DNA from: Paenalcaligenes niemegkensis
Lineage (GTDB): Bacteria; Pseudomonadota; Gammaproteobacteria; Burkholderiales; Burkholderiaceae_B
Direction: 5' to 3'
Assembly: GCF_022230885.1 (NCBI RefSeq)
Contig: NZ_JAKGCT010000004.1
Location: 1,922,001-1,986,000 of the forward strand
Length of the DNA: 64,000 nt
Part shown: positions 30,101 through 38,328 of the stretch, piece after piece
Layout of the letters: every line of letters begins with the position of its first letter
How positions within the stretch are numbered: the stretch's first letter is position 1
Made by a program: the position numbers and the translations under genes
Notes under the pieces: model-generated
What the model was told of the DNA's origin: nothing
The model's input: only the letters and a program-made list of their open reading frames with translations
The model's database searches: none

Positions 30101-31154
30101 CCATGCTGTATCAAGAACTATTAAGGCTAGAAAAACAGCCCTATGCCAGCGATGACTTTTTCGCCCTGGGCGGACACTCGCTGCTGGCAGCCCAACTTAT
30201 CAGCAAGCTACGCGAAAGCACAGGCTTAGCCCTAAGCCTGGGGGCTATTTTCGAAAACCCCAGCATAGAACGGCTGGCAAACTATCTGGACCAGGCAACC
30301 AGCGCCTTGGGTGCCCATGACACAACGGGCTTTAACGTGCTCCTCACCTTGCGGCCTGCTGTATCGCCTGCATACCTTAACGAGCCGGCCCTGTTTTGCA
30401 TCCATCCTGCCGGCGGACTGAGCTGGTGCTACGGCCTCCTGGCGCGCGAGCTTGAAGGCTCAAGGCCAGTCTATGGCCTGCAGTCGCGCAGTTTGCACGC
30501 CGATCAGCACCCCCGTCCAGCTTGCACGAAATGGCAGTCGACTACGCCGATCAAATCCAAGCCCTGCAAGAGCATGGCCCTTACCATTTGCTGGGCTGGT
30601 CAGTCGGCGGCATTATCATCCATGAAGTCGCACAGGTATTAGCTGATCGCGGATTGCAATTAGGCACGATCGCAATCCTCGACGCCTATCCCAGTGATGC
30701 CTGGCGTAATCGTGAGGCTCCGGGGCCGGACGCCACCTACAAAGCCTTGCTTTATATTGCGGGCTACGATCCTGACGGACTTCACGATGTGAACCTCAGT
30801 GAGGAAGGCGTCATTGGCTTTTTGCGTCGAAGCGGACATGCATTAGGCGAACTCAGCGACGCACAGCTACAAGGTGTGTTTCATTCTGTTGAGCTTAACA
30901 ACCGCGTAGTCCGTGAGCACCACCATAGTTTTCTTGATCATCCCGTACTGTATTTCAGGGCTGCTCTTGATCATAAGAACGACGACTTGAGTCCAGCCAT
31001 GTGGGCACCGTGGGTGTCACAGCTTGACGTACATGATGTGCCTTCGTTGCATGCCCATCTCACCAACGGTGACGCAATGCGCCACATTCTGCGCACGCTG
31101 AACCCGGCCCTGAACTCTGCCCAAAGCAATCGCCAGGAGGCAGAATGCAACTAA
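27160..31154 (+). CDS. entF: EntF-like nonribosomal peptide synthetase, C-A-T-TE, predicted serine-activating (one frameshift in this sequence)
   Basis: Joined length is about 1331 residues (EntF 1293). The condensation domain has HHLAADG (153-159). The adenylation domain has YVLYTSGSTGDPKG (613-626) and NLYGPTEAAVD (753-763). Its specificity residues read D662 V663 W666 H705 F729 S731 L754 V762 D763 with the late Lys, the serine code known from EntF. The carrier site is GGHSLL (S1007), and a thioesterase with GWSVGG follows. The product should be DHB-serine oligomers, possibly a cyclic trimer. The frame breaks at C30510-30514 between carrier and thioesterase; one added C gives QHPPSSLHEMAVDYA, so the thioesterase was originally joined. 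It overlaps the exporter gene by 10 nt. Confidence 0.93.
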
Positions 31155-32380
31155 AAAACTTCATCATCGATGTCACTCCCCTGCGTGAAAGCCGTGCGTT
31201 TCGTTATGCCTATGCAGCCCGCACAGCTTCGGTATTGGTAACCGGCATGATGCTGGTGGCTGCCAGCATTCAGCTCTATGACCTGAGCAAATCCAGCCTC
31301 TCCGTCGCACTGCTGAATGTGTTCATGGCGGTGCCCATGGTCATCGCCCTTCTCGTCGGTGGCGTACTGTCAGACCGCATCGACAGGCGCAAACTTATGA
31401 TGTGGTCCAGAAGCGTCTATATCATCAGCGTGCTGCTATTTTTAATTAATGCATTGATGGCCACACCTTCAGTAACAACCATTTATATAGCGGCGATGGT
31501 CGGAGGCGCTGCGAGTGGCATCAGTATTCCCGCCATGATGTCTGCCACTCCCGCCTTGGTGGGCCGGCAGCACCTGGCCTCTGCCGCAGCATTATCGGGG
31601 CTCTCCCTGCAGCTTGGAGGCGTCCTCGGACCTCTGCTGGCAGGTGCCCTGATCGCAGGCCCGGGCCTGGTTGTGTGCTATGTCATCGTATTGGCAGGCG
31701 TGATGCTCACTCCATTCCTGCTGTCTGCATTACCCCCACTGCCTCCTAAAGGTGGAAACGAGAAGGCCACCACAGCGGGCCAGGCCTTTATCGAAGGCTT
31801 TCGCTACATGCTTAGCACTCCGCTGCTACGAAACTTGCTGCTTATCGACCTGGCTGCCGTTTTCTTCGCAACCCCATTGGCGCTGTTGCCCGAGTGGGGC
31901 GACGTGGTACTGGGTCAGGGAGCGACGGTTACAGGTGCACTTTATGCTGCACCCGCTATCGGTGCAGCTATCACCGCCTTAAGCAGTGGCTGGATACGAT
32001 CCGTGCAGCGGCCTGGCATAACGATTATCGCAGCGGTGTTTATATGGGGGCTGGCTGTTGTCAGCCTTTCGCTAAGCACTCACTTGTACCCTTCCATGCT
32101 AGCCCTGGCGATCATGGGATCCGCCGATACCATCTCAAAAATGTTACGCATGACACTGGTGCAACGACATACTCCTGATCATTTGCTGGGCCGTATGTCA
32201 GCGCTCTGGATGACACAGTCATCGATAGGTACCGCAGCGGGGAACCTGCAAATGGGCACAATGTCCAGGTGGTTTAGCCCCTCTATTGCTCTACTCGTCG
32301 GCGGTTGCGCCTGTAGCCTTTCTGCTGGCTTGTTTGCCAGCAGCAGCAATGCGCTAAAAGCTGTCAATGGGAAGCCATAA
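31145..32380 (+). CDS. entS: EntS-like MFS siderophore exporter
   Basis: This 411-residue major facilitator has about 12 hydrophobic helices and the conserved loop GGVLSDRIDRRKLM after helix 2, as in enterobactin exporter EntS. It starts MQLKNFIIDVTPLRESRAFR, close to the EntS N-terminus. It overlaps the NRPS end by 10 nt and is followed by a hairpin terminator. Its role would be moving the new siderophore from cytoplasm to periplasm. Confidence 0.9.
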   Translation: MQLKNFIIDVTPLRESRAFRYAYAARTASVLVTGMMLVAASIQLYDLSKSSLSVALLNVFMAVPMVIALLVGGVLSDRIDRRKLMMWSRSVYIISVLLFLINALMATPSVTTIYIAAMVGGAASGISIPAMMSATPALVGRQHLASAAALSGLSLQLGGVLGPLLAGALIAGPGLVVCYVIVLAGVMLTPFLLSALPPLPPKGGNEKATTAGQAFIEGFRYMLSTPLLRNLLLIDLAAVFFATPLALLPEWGDVVLGQGATVTGALYAAPAIGAAITALSSGWIRSVQRPGITIIAAVFIWGLAVVSLSLSTHLYPSMLALAIMGSADTISKMLRMTLVQRHTPDHLLGRMSALWMTQSSIGTAAGNLQMGTMSRWFSPSIALLVGGCACSLSAGLFASSSNALKAVNGKP

Positions 32381-32412
32381 ACGCTGCGCTGGCTGGCTAA
32401 GTTCAAGTCAAC

Positions 32413-32447
32413 GCTGCCGATGGTATTCGGCAGCTATTTACCTTTTT
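32413..32447 (+). terminator. Terminator-like hairpin after the exporter gene
   Basis: A perfect 8-bp stem (GCTGCCGA / TCGGCAGC) with a 6-nt loop is followed by TATTTACCTTTTT. It probably ends the transcript that begins before the transferase gene. Confidence 0.7.
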
Positions 32448-32500
32448 AATGACCTCTCATTTGTATTTATTGAGATTTTGACTTTCCCCAAGGAGCCGTA

Positions 32501-33901
32501 ATGCAAATCACTTCATTTTGCATTCGTAGTAAATTAGCTGCACGACGTTCTACCCCCTGGATTGCTGCTCTAGCGCTAAGCATTGGTGCACTAAGCGCCC
32601 ATGCCAATCCCATCTTTGATCAGCCTGACCTAGAGTTCAAAGGCTCTGTTTCTTCCCAGGGTGTCGTGCATCCGGGCGACGAGGCCAATCTGCAAGGCCG
32701 GGGCTTCACACCCGGCCAAGAAGTGAAGCTGCTACGCAGCGGACATTCGATTGTCGGCGATACCATAATCAAAGCTGATGCAGAGGGCGCATTTAAGCAC
32801 AGTGCTGCTATTCCGGCTGACGCTGCACTTGGCCTGCATCCTGTTGTGGTGCAAACCGTGAATCCGTCAGCGGCTACTGTTTTCGAGCTCAAAGTTTCCC
32901 CAGCTGTGCCCCTTGCTGGAGCTGAGGCGTTTGAAACCCGTTCTGCACCCATTACAACAGGCTTATATCAAAGTGCCTACAGCGCCAAGAACGACCGGCT
33001 TTACCTAAGCTCTTCGGTAGGCCGTCCGCCAGTCAAGCAGTCGGAAATATTAAAAATTGTTCCTGAAGACTTAAGCATCGAGGCACGCATTACACCCGAG
33101 CTTGACGCAGACAGAACCGACGGTCAGGTTCAAGCGGTATATGGCATTGCCGTTGATGATGTCAACGACACAGTGTGGGTCACCAACACACGCACCAACA
33201 CCGCAGCGGTATACAAACAAAGCGATCTCAGCCTTGTTAAGCAATTTCCGAATGGCATTGTTAAGCATGCACGGGATGTCGTGATCGATGAGCGCGCACA
33301 CCGCGCCTATATGTCGACTGTAGGCAGTAATGAAATTGTTGTTTTTGATACCCAAAAGCTAGAACAGCTTCCTGCAATCACCTTAAGCTCGCAAGGCAGG
33401 GAAGCCCCCAGCCCCATGAGTCTCGCTCTTGATGCTGATAACGCAAAGCTTTACACCATCAGCTTAAATACGAACGAAGCCTTTGTTATCGATCTGGAGA
33501 AACAAAGCCAGGAAAAAGTCATCGCTCTGCCACAGGCACGTACCGCAAGCGGCGTAGCGGTTGCCCCTAAACAAAACGTGCTTTTCGTAGCGGCGCAGCG
33601 CACTGACAATGTTTTGCTTGTTGATCTTGATAGCGGTGAAATCCTGCACAATGTCAGCGTAGGAGCAGGTCCGCTGAACGTACTTTGGGATGAAAAAAGC
33701 CAACAGGCGTTCGTCGCAACGCGGGCCTCCGGAACGGTAGCAGTTATCAATCTGGACGGTGAGCTGGTGGCAAACCTTGATGCAGGCAAGCAGCCCAACC
33801 ACATCAGCACTGATGGTAACGGCAATCTTTATCTGGTTCATAAAGCCAAAGACGCCAAGTCGCCCTCTACAGATCTTTTAACTCACATCCGCCTTAAATA
33901 A
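32501..33901 (+). CDS. Secreted YncE-like beta-propeller protein in the siderophore locus
   Basis: This 466-residue protein has a signal peptide (cut near LSAHAN). An Ig-like or IPT-like module follows (HPGDEANLQGRGFTPGQEV). Then comes a run of WD/YVTN-type blades (VYGIAVDDVNDTVWVTNTR, HARDVVIDERAHRAYMSTV, GVAVAPKQNVLFVAAQ, PNHISTDGNGNLYLVHKA). It resembles periplasmic YncE, which in E. coli is iron-regulated. The function is not established, and ferric siderophore or peptidoglycan contact is only a guess. It lies between the exporter and isochorismate synthase genes with its own hairpin downstream. Confidence 0.8.
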   Translation: MQITSFCIRSKLAARRSTPWIAALALSIGALSAHANPIFDQPDLEFKGSVSSQGVVHPGDEANLQGRGFTPGQEVKLLRSGHSIVGDTIIKADAEGAFKHSAAIPADAALGLHPVVVQTVNPSAATVFELKVSPAVPLAGAEAFETRSAPITTGLYQSAYSAKNDRLYLSSSVGRPPVKQSEILKIVPEDLSIEARITPELDADRTDGQVQAVYGIAVDDVNDTVWVTNTRTNTAAVYKQSDLSLVKQFPNGIVKHARDVVIDERAHRAYMSTVGSNEIVVFDTQKLEQLPAITLSSQGREAPSPMSLALDADNAKLYTISLNTNEAFVIDLEKQSQEKVIALPQARTASGVAVAPKQNVLFVAAQRTDNVLLVDLDSGEILHNVSVGAGPLNVLWDEKSQQAFVATRASGTVAVINLDGELVANLDAGKQPNHISTDGNGNLYLVHKAKDAKSPSTDLLTHIRLK

Positions 33902-33909
33902 GGTAATGG

Positions 33910-33933
33910 GCCGGCTGCTTCCACGCAGCCGGC
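33910..33933 (+). terminator. GC-rich hairpin between the propeller gene and entC
   Basis: A perfect 9-bp stem (GCCGGCTGC / GCAGCCGGC) encloses a 6-nt loop. No T run follows, so it may be a weak terminator or an mRNA-stability hairpin rather than a full stop before entC. Confidence 0.45.
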
Positions 33934-33942
33934 TCGTCAGCA

Positions 33943-35184
33943 ATGCGTGACGTCATGTTCTCTATGCAAGAAACTTTTGTAATGCCCACTTCCACTACGT
34001 TAACCAGCCCCGTCTTAAGCGAATGGCTAAACGGGTATGACAATCACAGCAGCGTCTTTGCGTCACCCGCATGTTCAATCATGGCGCAGGGCCAAGTCTT
34101 GCAATTACGTGCTTCAAACACAGACCGGCAACTGGCAGTTAAAGCCCAACAACTGTTAGATCGAGCCAAGGCAGAAAACCTTCCTGGCTTTATCATGGGT
34201 GTATTGCCCTTCAATACCAATAAGCCAGCCCATCTTTTTGTACCCCGTTCACTAGACATTCAGGCACGCCTGCAACCCGCGGCCACGCCTTCTGCTCCCA
34301 CTACTTATACCCGCGCCAATCTCACTGCCCACCCTCGTGCGCAGGAATACGAACAGCTGGTCAGCGCAGCGGTGCCAGTACTGGATGGCACACCCTTAAG
34401 CAAAATAGTCCTCGCAAGAACGATTGATGTCCAGCTCGAGAGGCCCCTGGCACGCAGGCAGCTTCTTGAGAACCTCATCCGTCTGAACCCTCACGGCTAC
34501 AGCTTCGGCATTAACCTGCAAGACGACAGTAACGATAATGCCTGCTTTTTCGGTGCCAGCCCCGAACTGCTGGTCCGTCGCACTGGAGCCGAAGTCAGCA
34601 TCAACCCGCTTGCCGGCACTGCCGCTCGCGTTGCCAATGCGGCTGACGATCTCCATGTGGGCCAGGCCCTGCTTGCATCCGAAAAAGATCGTCATGAGCA
34701 TGCCATCGTCATTGACACGGTAGTACAGGCTCTTGCCCCCTACTGCGCTGAACTGCATGTTCCCGATGGCCCTGAATTAGCAAAAACCGCCACGCTGTGG
34801 CATCTGTCCACCTCAATACGAGGCATACTGAAAGCGCCCTACGCAAGCTCTCTGGAGCTGGCTCTGGCTATGCATCCTACTCCCGCAGTATGCGGCGCAC
34901 CCACTCTGCATGCCCGCGACTTCATTGAAGGCTCCGAACCCTTTGAGCGTGAATATTTTGCGGGCGCGGCAGGATGGTGCGATGCTAACGGCGACGGTGA
35001 ATGGGCTGTTGCCATACGTTGCGGAAAATATGAAAGACAGCAAATTCGCCTTTATGCTGGCGCAGGCATCGTGTCGGCTTCCGACCCTAAAAACGAACGA
35101 CAAGAAACGGGGAATAAGCTGCGTACCATGCTAAATGCCCTATCCATCGACCCTGATTTAATTGAGCAAGGAATTCACCAATGA
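33943..35184 (+). CDS. entC: Isochorismate synthase EntC
   Basis: EntC converts chorismate to isochorismate, the first committed step to 2,3-dihydroxybenzoate. The frame is 413 residues; ATGs at 33958 and 33982 are possible later starts. It shows the chorismate-binding family signature: [52 protein letters not shown] and [12 protein letters not shown]. The stop overlaps the isochorismatase start by 4 nt, and the order is entC-entB-entA. Confidence 0.95.
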   Translation: MRDVMFSMQETFVMPTSTTLTSPVLSEWLNGYDNHSSVFASPACSIMAQGQVLQLRASNTDRQLAVKAQQLLDRAKAENLPGFIMGVLPFNTNKPAHLFVPRSLDIQARLQPAATPSAPTTYTRANLTAHPRAQEYEQLVSAAVPVLDGTPLSKIVLARTIDVQLERPLARRQLLENLIRLNPHGYSFGINLQDDSNDNACFFGASPELLVRRTGAEVSINPLAGTAARVANAADDLHVGQALLASEKDRHEHAIVIDTVVQALAPYCAELHVPDGPELAKTATLWHLSTSIRGILKAPYASSLELALAMHPTPAVCGAPTLHARDFIEGSEPFEREYFAGAAGWCDANGDGEWAVAIRCGKYERQQIRLYAGAGIVSASDPKNERQETGNKLRTMLNALSIDPDLIEQGIHQ

Positions 35185-35834
35185 GCATCCCAACCCTTCC
35201 CTCATACCCTATGCCAGCTTCAGCGGTAGACAACCGCGTAGACTGGCAGGTGGACGCCACGCGTGCTGTTCTGCTGATTCACGATATGCAGCACTTCTTC
35301 CTTAACAAGTACGATGTGAAGGCAGAGCCAATCCCTACGCTTATCGCGCATATTCAGGCAATCAAGAAGGTGTGTGTAGACAATGAAATTCCTGTTATCT
35401 ATACGGCACAGCCCACCGAACAGGCACCGCAAGACCGCGCTTTGCTAACGGATTTCTGGGGGCCTGGCCTGAGCGATCCCGCCTATCTCGAACAACAGGC
35501 GGTTATTCCTGAGCTCGCGCTCAGTGGCAATGACATTGCCCAGACCAAATGGCGCTACAGTGCATTTTTCCGCTCATCGTTAAAAGAGCAAATGAAAGCC
35601 TGGGGTCGAGATCAATTAATCATTACAGGTATTTATGCCCACATCGGCTGCATGACTACAGCACTTGATGCCTTCATGAATGATATCCAGGCTTTTCTGG
35701 TCCAGGACGCCGTCGCTGACTTCAGCCCGGAAGACCATGCAATGGCTGTACGCTACGTGTCACAGCGCTGTGGTGTCAGCTTGAACCGTCTTGAGCTGCA
35801 GCATCAAATCCAGAGCACGGGAGCGGAAAAATGA
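35181..35834 (+). CDS. entB: Isochorismatase (EntB N-terminal domain only)
   Basis: The enzyme cleaves isochorismate to 2,3-dihydro-2,3-dihydroxybenzoate and pyruvate. The 217 residues match the EntB isochorismatase domain: YPMPAS, LLIHDMQHFF (active-site Asp), PVIYTAQPTEQ, TKWRYSAFF and ITGIYAHIGCMTTALDAFM. Unlike E. coli EntB (285 residues) there is no C-terminal aryl carrier domain; that is the separate gene at 26888. It overlaps entC and entA by 4 nt each. Confidence 0.95.
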   Translation: MSIPTLPSYPMPASAVDNRVDWQVDATRAVLLIHDMQHFFLNKYDVKAEPIPTLIAHIQAIKKVCVDNEIPVIYTAQPTEQAPQDRALLTDFWGPGLSDPAYLEQQAVIPELALSGNDIAQTKWRYSAFFRSSLKEQMKAWGRDQLIITGIYAHIGCMTTALDAFMNDIQAFLVQDAVADFSPEDHAMAVRYVSQRCGVSLNRLELQHQIQSTGAEK

Positions 35835-36603
35835 CGGCTGCTTTTTTAGACAAACCGTCATCGTTACCGGTGCAGGAAGCGGGATTGCCCAAGCTGTGGC
35901 CACTCGCCTGCTAGAGCAGGGTGCTAATGTGGTCGCCATTGACCTTGACACCACGTCCTTAACAACAGCGTTCGCCAAGTATCCGGAACAGCTCTTGCTC
36001 ATTAACGCCGACGTCAGTGATTTTGATGCCATGCAAGAGGCGGTCGACGCCAGTCTGGAACGTTTTTCCTGTGTGGACAAGCTTGTTTGCGGTGCCGGTC
36101 GCCTGCAGATGGGCGCGGTCAGCGAACTGAACACACAGCAGTGGGCCCATACCTTTGCCACCAACACCACTGGCGTATTCAACTTGTGCCACATCGTCTC
36201 CAAACACATGATCGAGCGCCAACGCGGCGCCATCGTAAACATCAGCTCGAACGCAGCCACAACGCCACGTTCAGGCATGGCAGCCTATGCAGCATCTAAA
36301 GCCGCTGTCACGCAGTTGTCACGCTGCCTGGGACTGGAGCTTGCCAATCAGGGCATACGCGTCAATGTGGTGTCACCTGGCTCTACCGATACACCGATGC
36401 AACAAGCCATGTGGGAACAAGGAAGCTCCAGGCAAACCGTGATAGAAGGTTCGGCGGCCCAATATCGCCTGGGAATTCCACTCAAGAAAATCGCTACCCC
36501 TGACGAGATTGCCGACGCCGTTCTGTTTCTGCTGTCAGATCAGGCTAGCCACATCACGATGCATGATCTGCGAGTAGATGGCGGCGCCACACTGGATCAA
36601 TAA
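35831..36603 (+). CDS. entA: 2,3-dihydro-2,3-dihydroxybenzoate dehydrogenase EntA (one frameshift in this sequence)
   Basis: EntA is a short-chain dehydrogenase that makes 2,3-dihydroxybenzoate with NAD. It has the cofactor motif VTGAGSGIAQA, the mid motif NISSNAA and the catalytic YAASKAA. The start is the ATG at 35831, in a 4-nt overlap with entB. The T run at 35842-35847 is one base short; restoring it gives MTAAFFRQTVIVTGAGSG. Total is about 257 residues. Confidence 0.92.
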
Positions 36604-36620
36604 AGGCAAAAAGAGCCTTT
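36602..36620. terminator. Short hairpin between convergent entA and the esterase gene
   Basis: A 6-bp stem (AAAGGC / GCCTTT) with a 7-nt A-rich loop lies in the 15-bp gap between the two stops. It may act as a weak bidirectional terminator. Confidence 0.4.
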
Positions 36621-38166
36621 ACTGCGGCGCGCACACGGTTTCGCTAAAATGCTGCAAGCCCCGCGCCAGCAGCTCTTGCCAGTTATAGTAGTCATGTCCG
36701 CCATAAAAATGCACAAATTGCACGTCATAGCCTTTGCTTTTTAAGGTCTGATAAAAACGCTGATTGCTTTCCAAAATACCAGGGTGCCCAGGTCGCGCCC
36801 CTTCGTACTCACCTGCGCTTAAAAAGAAACGTACAGGCAGCGCCTCTGACTGTTGATAGCTACGATTTGTCCACTCTGGCTCTTCGCCTTTAGGCGCCCA
36901 CCAGTACGAGCCCGAGAGACTGATGACATTCGGAATGTGCTGTGCATAACTTTGTGCAACATACGAAGCCGCTAAACCACCAAAACTTGACCCCGCAATA
37001 ATGGTACGCTCTGCAGGCGCAGCGATGCCGTGGCTGGCGGCATAAGGCAGCAGTTCCTTAGCCACAAACGAAGCAAAATCAGGATTGGGAGGTAACTCCT
37101 TGCTTCGGGTGCTCGAGCTTGGGTTACCTACCAGGATCATATCGGTAGCTGGAATACAGCTGGCCTCTTCAAGACCGCTTAGCACGGCCGGGGCATTCAC
37201 CCTGCTTAAGTAAGGGCCCAGATCCAGCAAGATCAAAAGTTGACGAACAGAGCTGCTGGAAGATGAGCGATAAAATGCAATTTCGCGCTCGTTAGCCAAA
37301 AACTTGCTATGCAGCCTGTGGAAGCTCAGGGCCGCCTTGGCATCAGTGGCAGCCAGTGCAGGCCGTGGCGGCGCATCGGCTAAGCGCAAGACAGACCAGC
37401 GCTGATACGGGTCTATATCAGTATTATCAGGAAATGAGTGCGGATTCAAAGGATCCGCCTGGGCGGTAGCCAATACTAGACGTCGATTAATAGCAGGGGA
37501 GGCGCCAGCAATCGCAGGAACATCAGGCGCAATCTGATAACTGAACTCAGATGCACTGGAGAGTATAAAGGTGGCAAACCATACATCACTTTGCCCCAGC
37601 CGCTGCATCCATACTGGCTCGTTAGAAGGGCCGCCGAACAACCGCACATTTTGATGATCTCCGCGCCACAAAAAGCTAACCCGTTTATGGGTATCGTCGT
37701 ATGGCTCAACCAATGGTGTACCTTTGCTTTCGATAGCCGCCCAAAAAGCGTCGGTACTGCCCCCGTCGTTCAGAATGATGAAGAGCTTCCTCAGGGCAGG
37801 ACTTGATAAGACAGAATATTCGGCATCGACTTCATGCTGCTCAGTGGCTGCATTCTCGTAACGTTCAGTTATTCGCACATTCGACTTGCTCATGCCCCTG
37901 GCACTTAAACGGTGCACACCCGACTCAGATGCCTGAAAGAAAAAACTGCCAGTCTCATAGTCGCTCCGCTTTAGCTCCCGAAGCGGGCCAGACGGCGGTT
38001 TTATGCTAAGAGTGGACTCAAAAGGCCCCTGCCATTCTCCGATAACAAGCTCTCCCTGCTGGACATAGGTTATTTGATCATACTCAGCAGAACTCGCATT
38101 TGCGGCAGGCAATAATGCGGTCACGGCACTTGCGGAAAACAACAGACCAACGACGTAATAAATCAT
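36619..38166 (-). CDS. fes: Fes-like enterochelin esterase with signal peptide
   Basis: This 515-residue protein starts with a hydrophobic signal peptide (VVGLLFSASAVTALLPAANA). It has the N-terminal enterochelin-esterase domain (SFLWRGDHQNVRLFGG, WFATFILSSASEFSYQIAPD), then an esterase-D catalytic domain with AGSSFGGLAASY, SLSGSYWW and the histidine FYGGHDYYNW. E. coli Fes is cytoplasmic, but this one should act in the periplasm, like Cee-type trilactone hydrolases. It is convergent with entA. It would hydrolyse the serine ester bonds of ferric siderophores. Confidence 0.9.
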   Translation of the reverse strand: MIYYVVGLLFSASAVTALLPAANASSAEYDQITYVQQGELVIGEWQGPFESTLSIKPPSGPLRELKRSDYETGSFFFQASESGVHRLSARGMSKSNVRITERYENAATEQHEVDAEYSVLSSPALRKLFIILNDGGSTDAFWAAIESKGTPLVEPYDDTHKRVSFLWRGDHQNVRLFGGPSNEPVWMQRLGQSDVWFATFILSSASEFSYQIAPDVPAIAGASPAINRRLVLATAQADPLNPHSFPDNTDIDPYQRWSVLRLADAPPRPALAATDAKAALSFHRLHSKFLANEREIAFYRSSSSSSVRQLLILLDLGPYLSRVNAPAVLSGLEEASCIPATDMILVGNPSSSTRSKELPPNPDFASFVAKELLPYAASHGIAAPAERTIIAGSSFGGLAASYVAQSYAQHIPNVISLSGSYWWAPKGEEPEWTNRSYQQSEALPVRFFLSAGEYEGARPGHPGILESNQRFYQTLKSKGYDVQFVHFYGGHDYYNWQELLARGLQHFSETVCAPQ

Positions 38167-38328
38167 AATGATGTCAGGCTAGATCCCGTGCGCTCCCCGC
38201 TGTGGCAGAAAGCCGCTCTAAATGGCTGCGTACTGCAGCCCTGATTAGTAAAAGCTAATCATAGCCACAATTGAGAACAAGAACCATTAGCGATCATGAA
38301 TTAATGATCAAATACCTGACATCAATGC

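Noticed and set aside
32440..32480. Fur box upstream of the beta-propeller gene
   Set aside because: Fewer matches to the consensus than expected by a convincing site, so not listed as a feature.
38260..38310. Fur box or operator near TTGAGAACAAGAACC and the GATCAT/ATGATC repeat
   Set aside because: Poor match to Fur in any register; the short palindrome lies next to a stop codon and could be chance.
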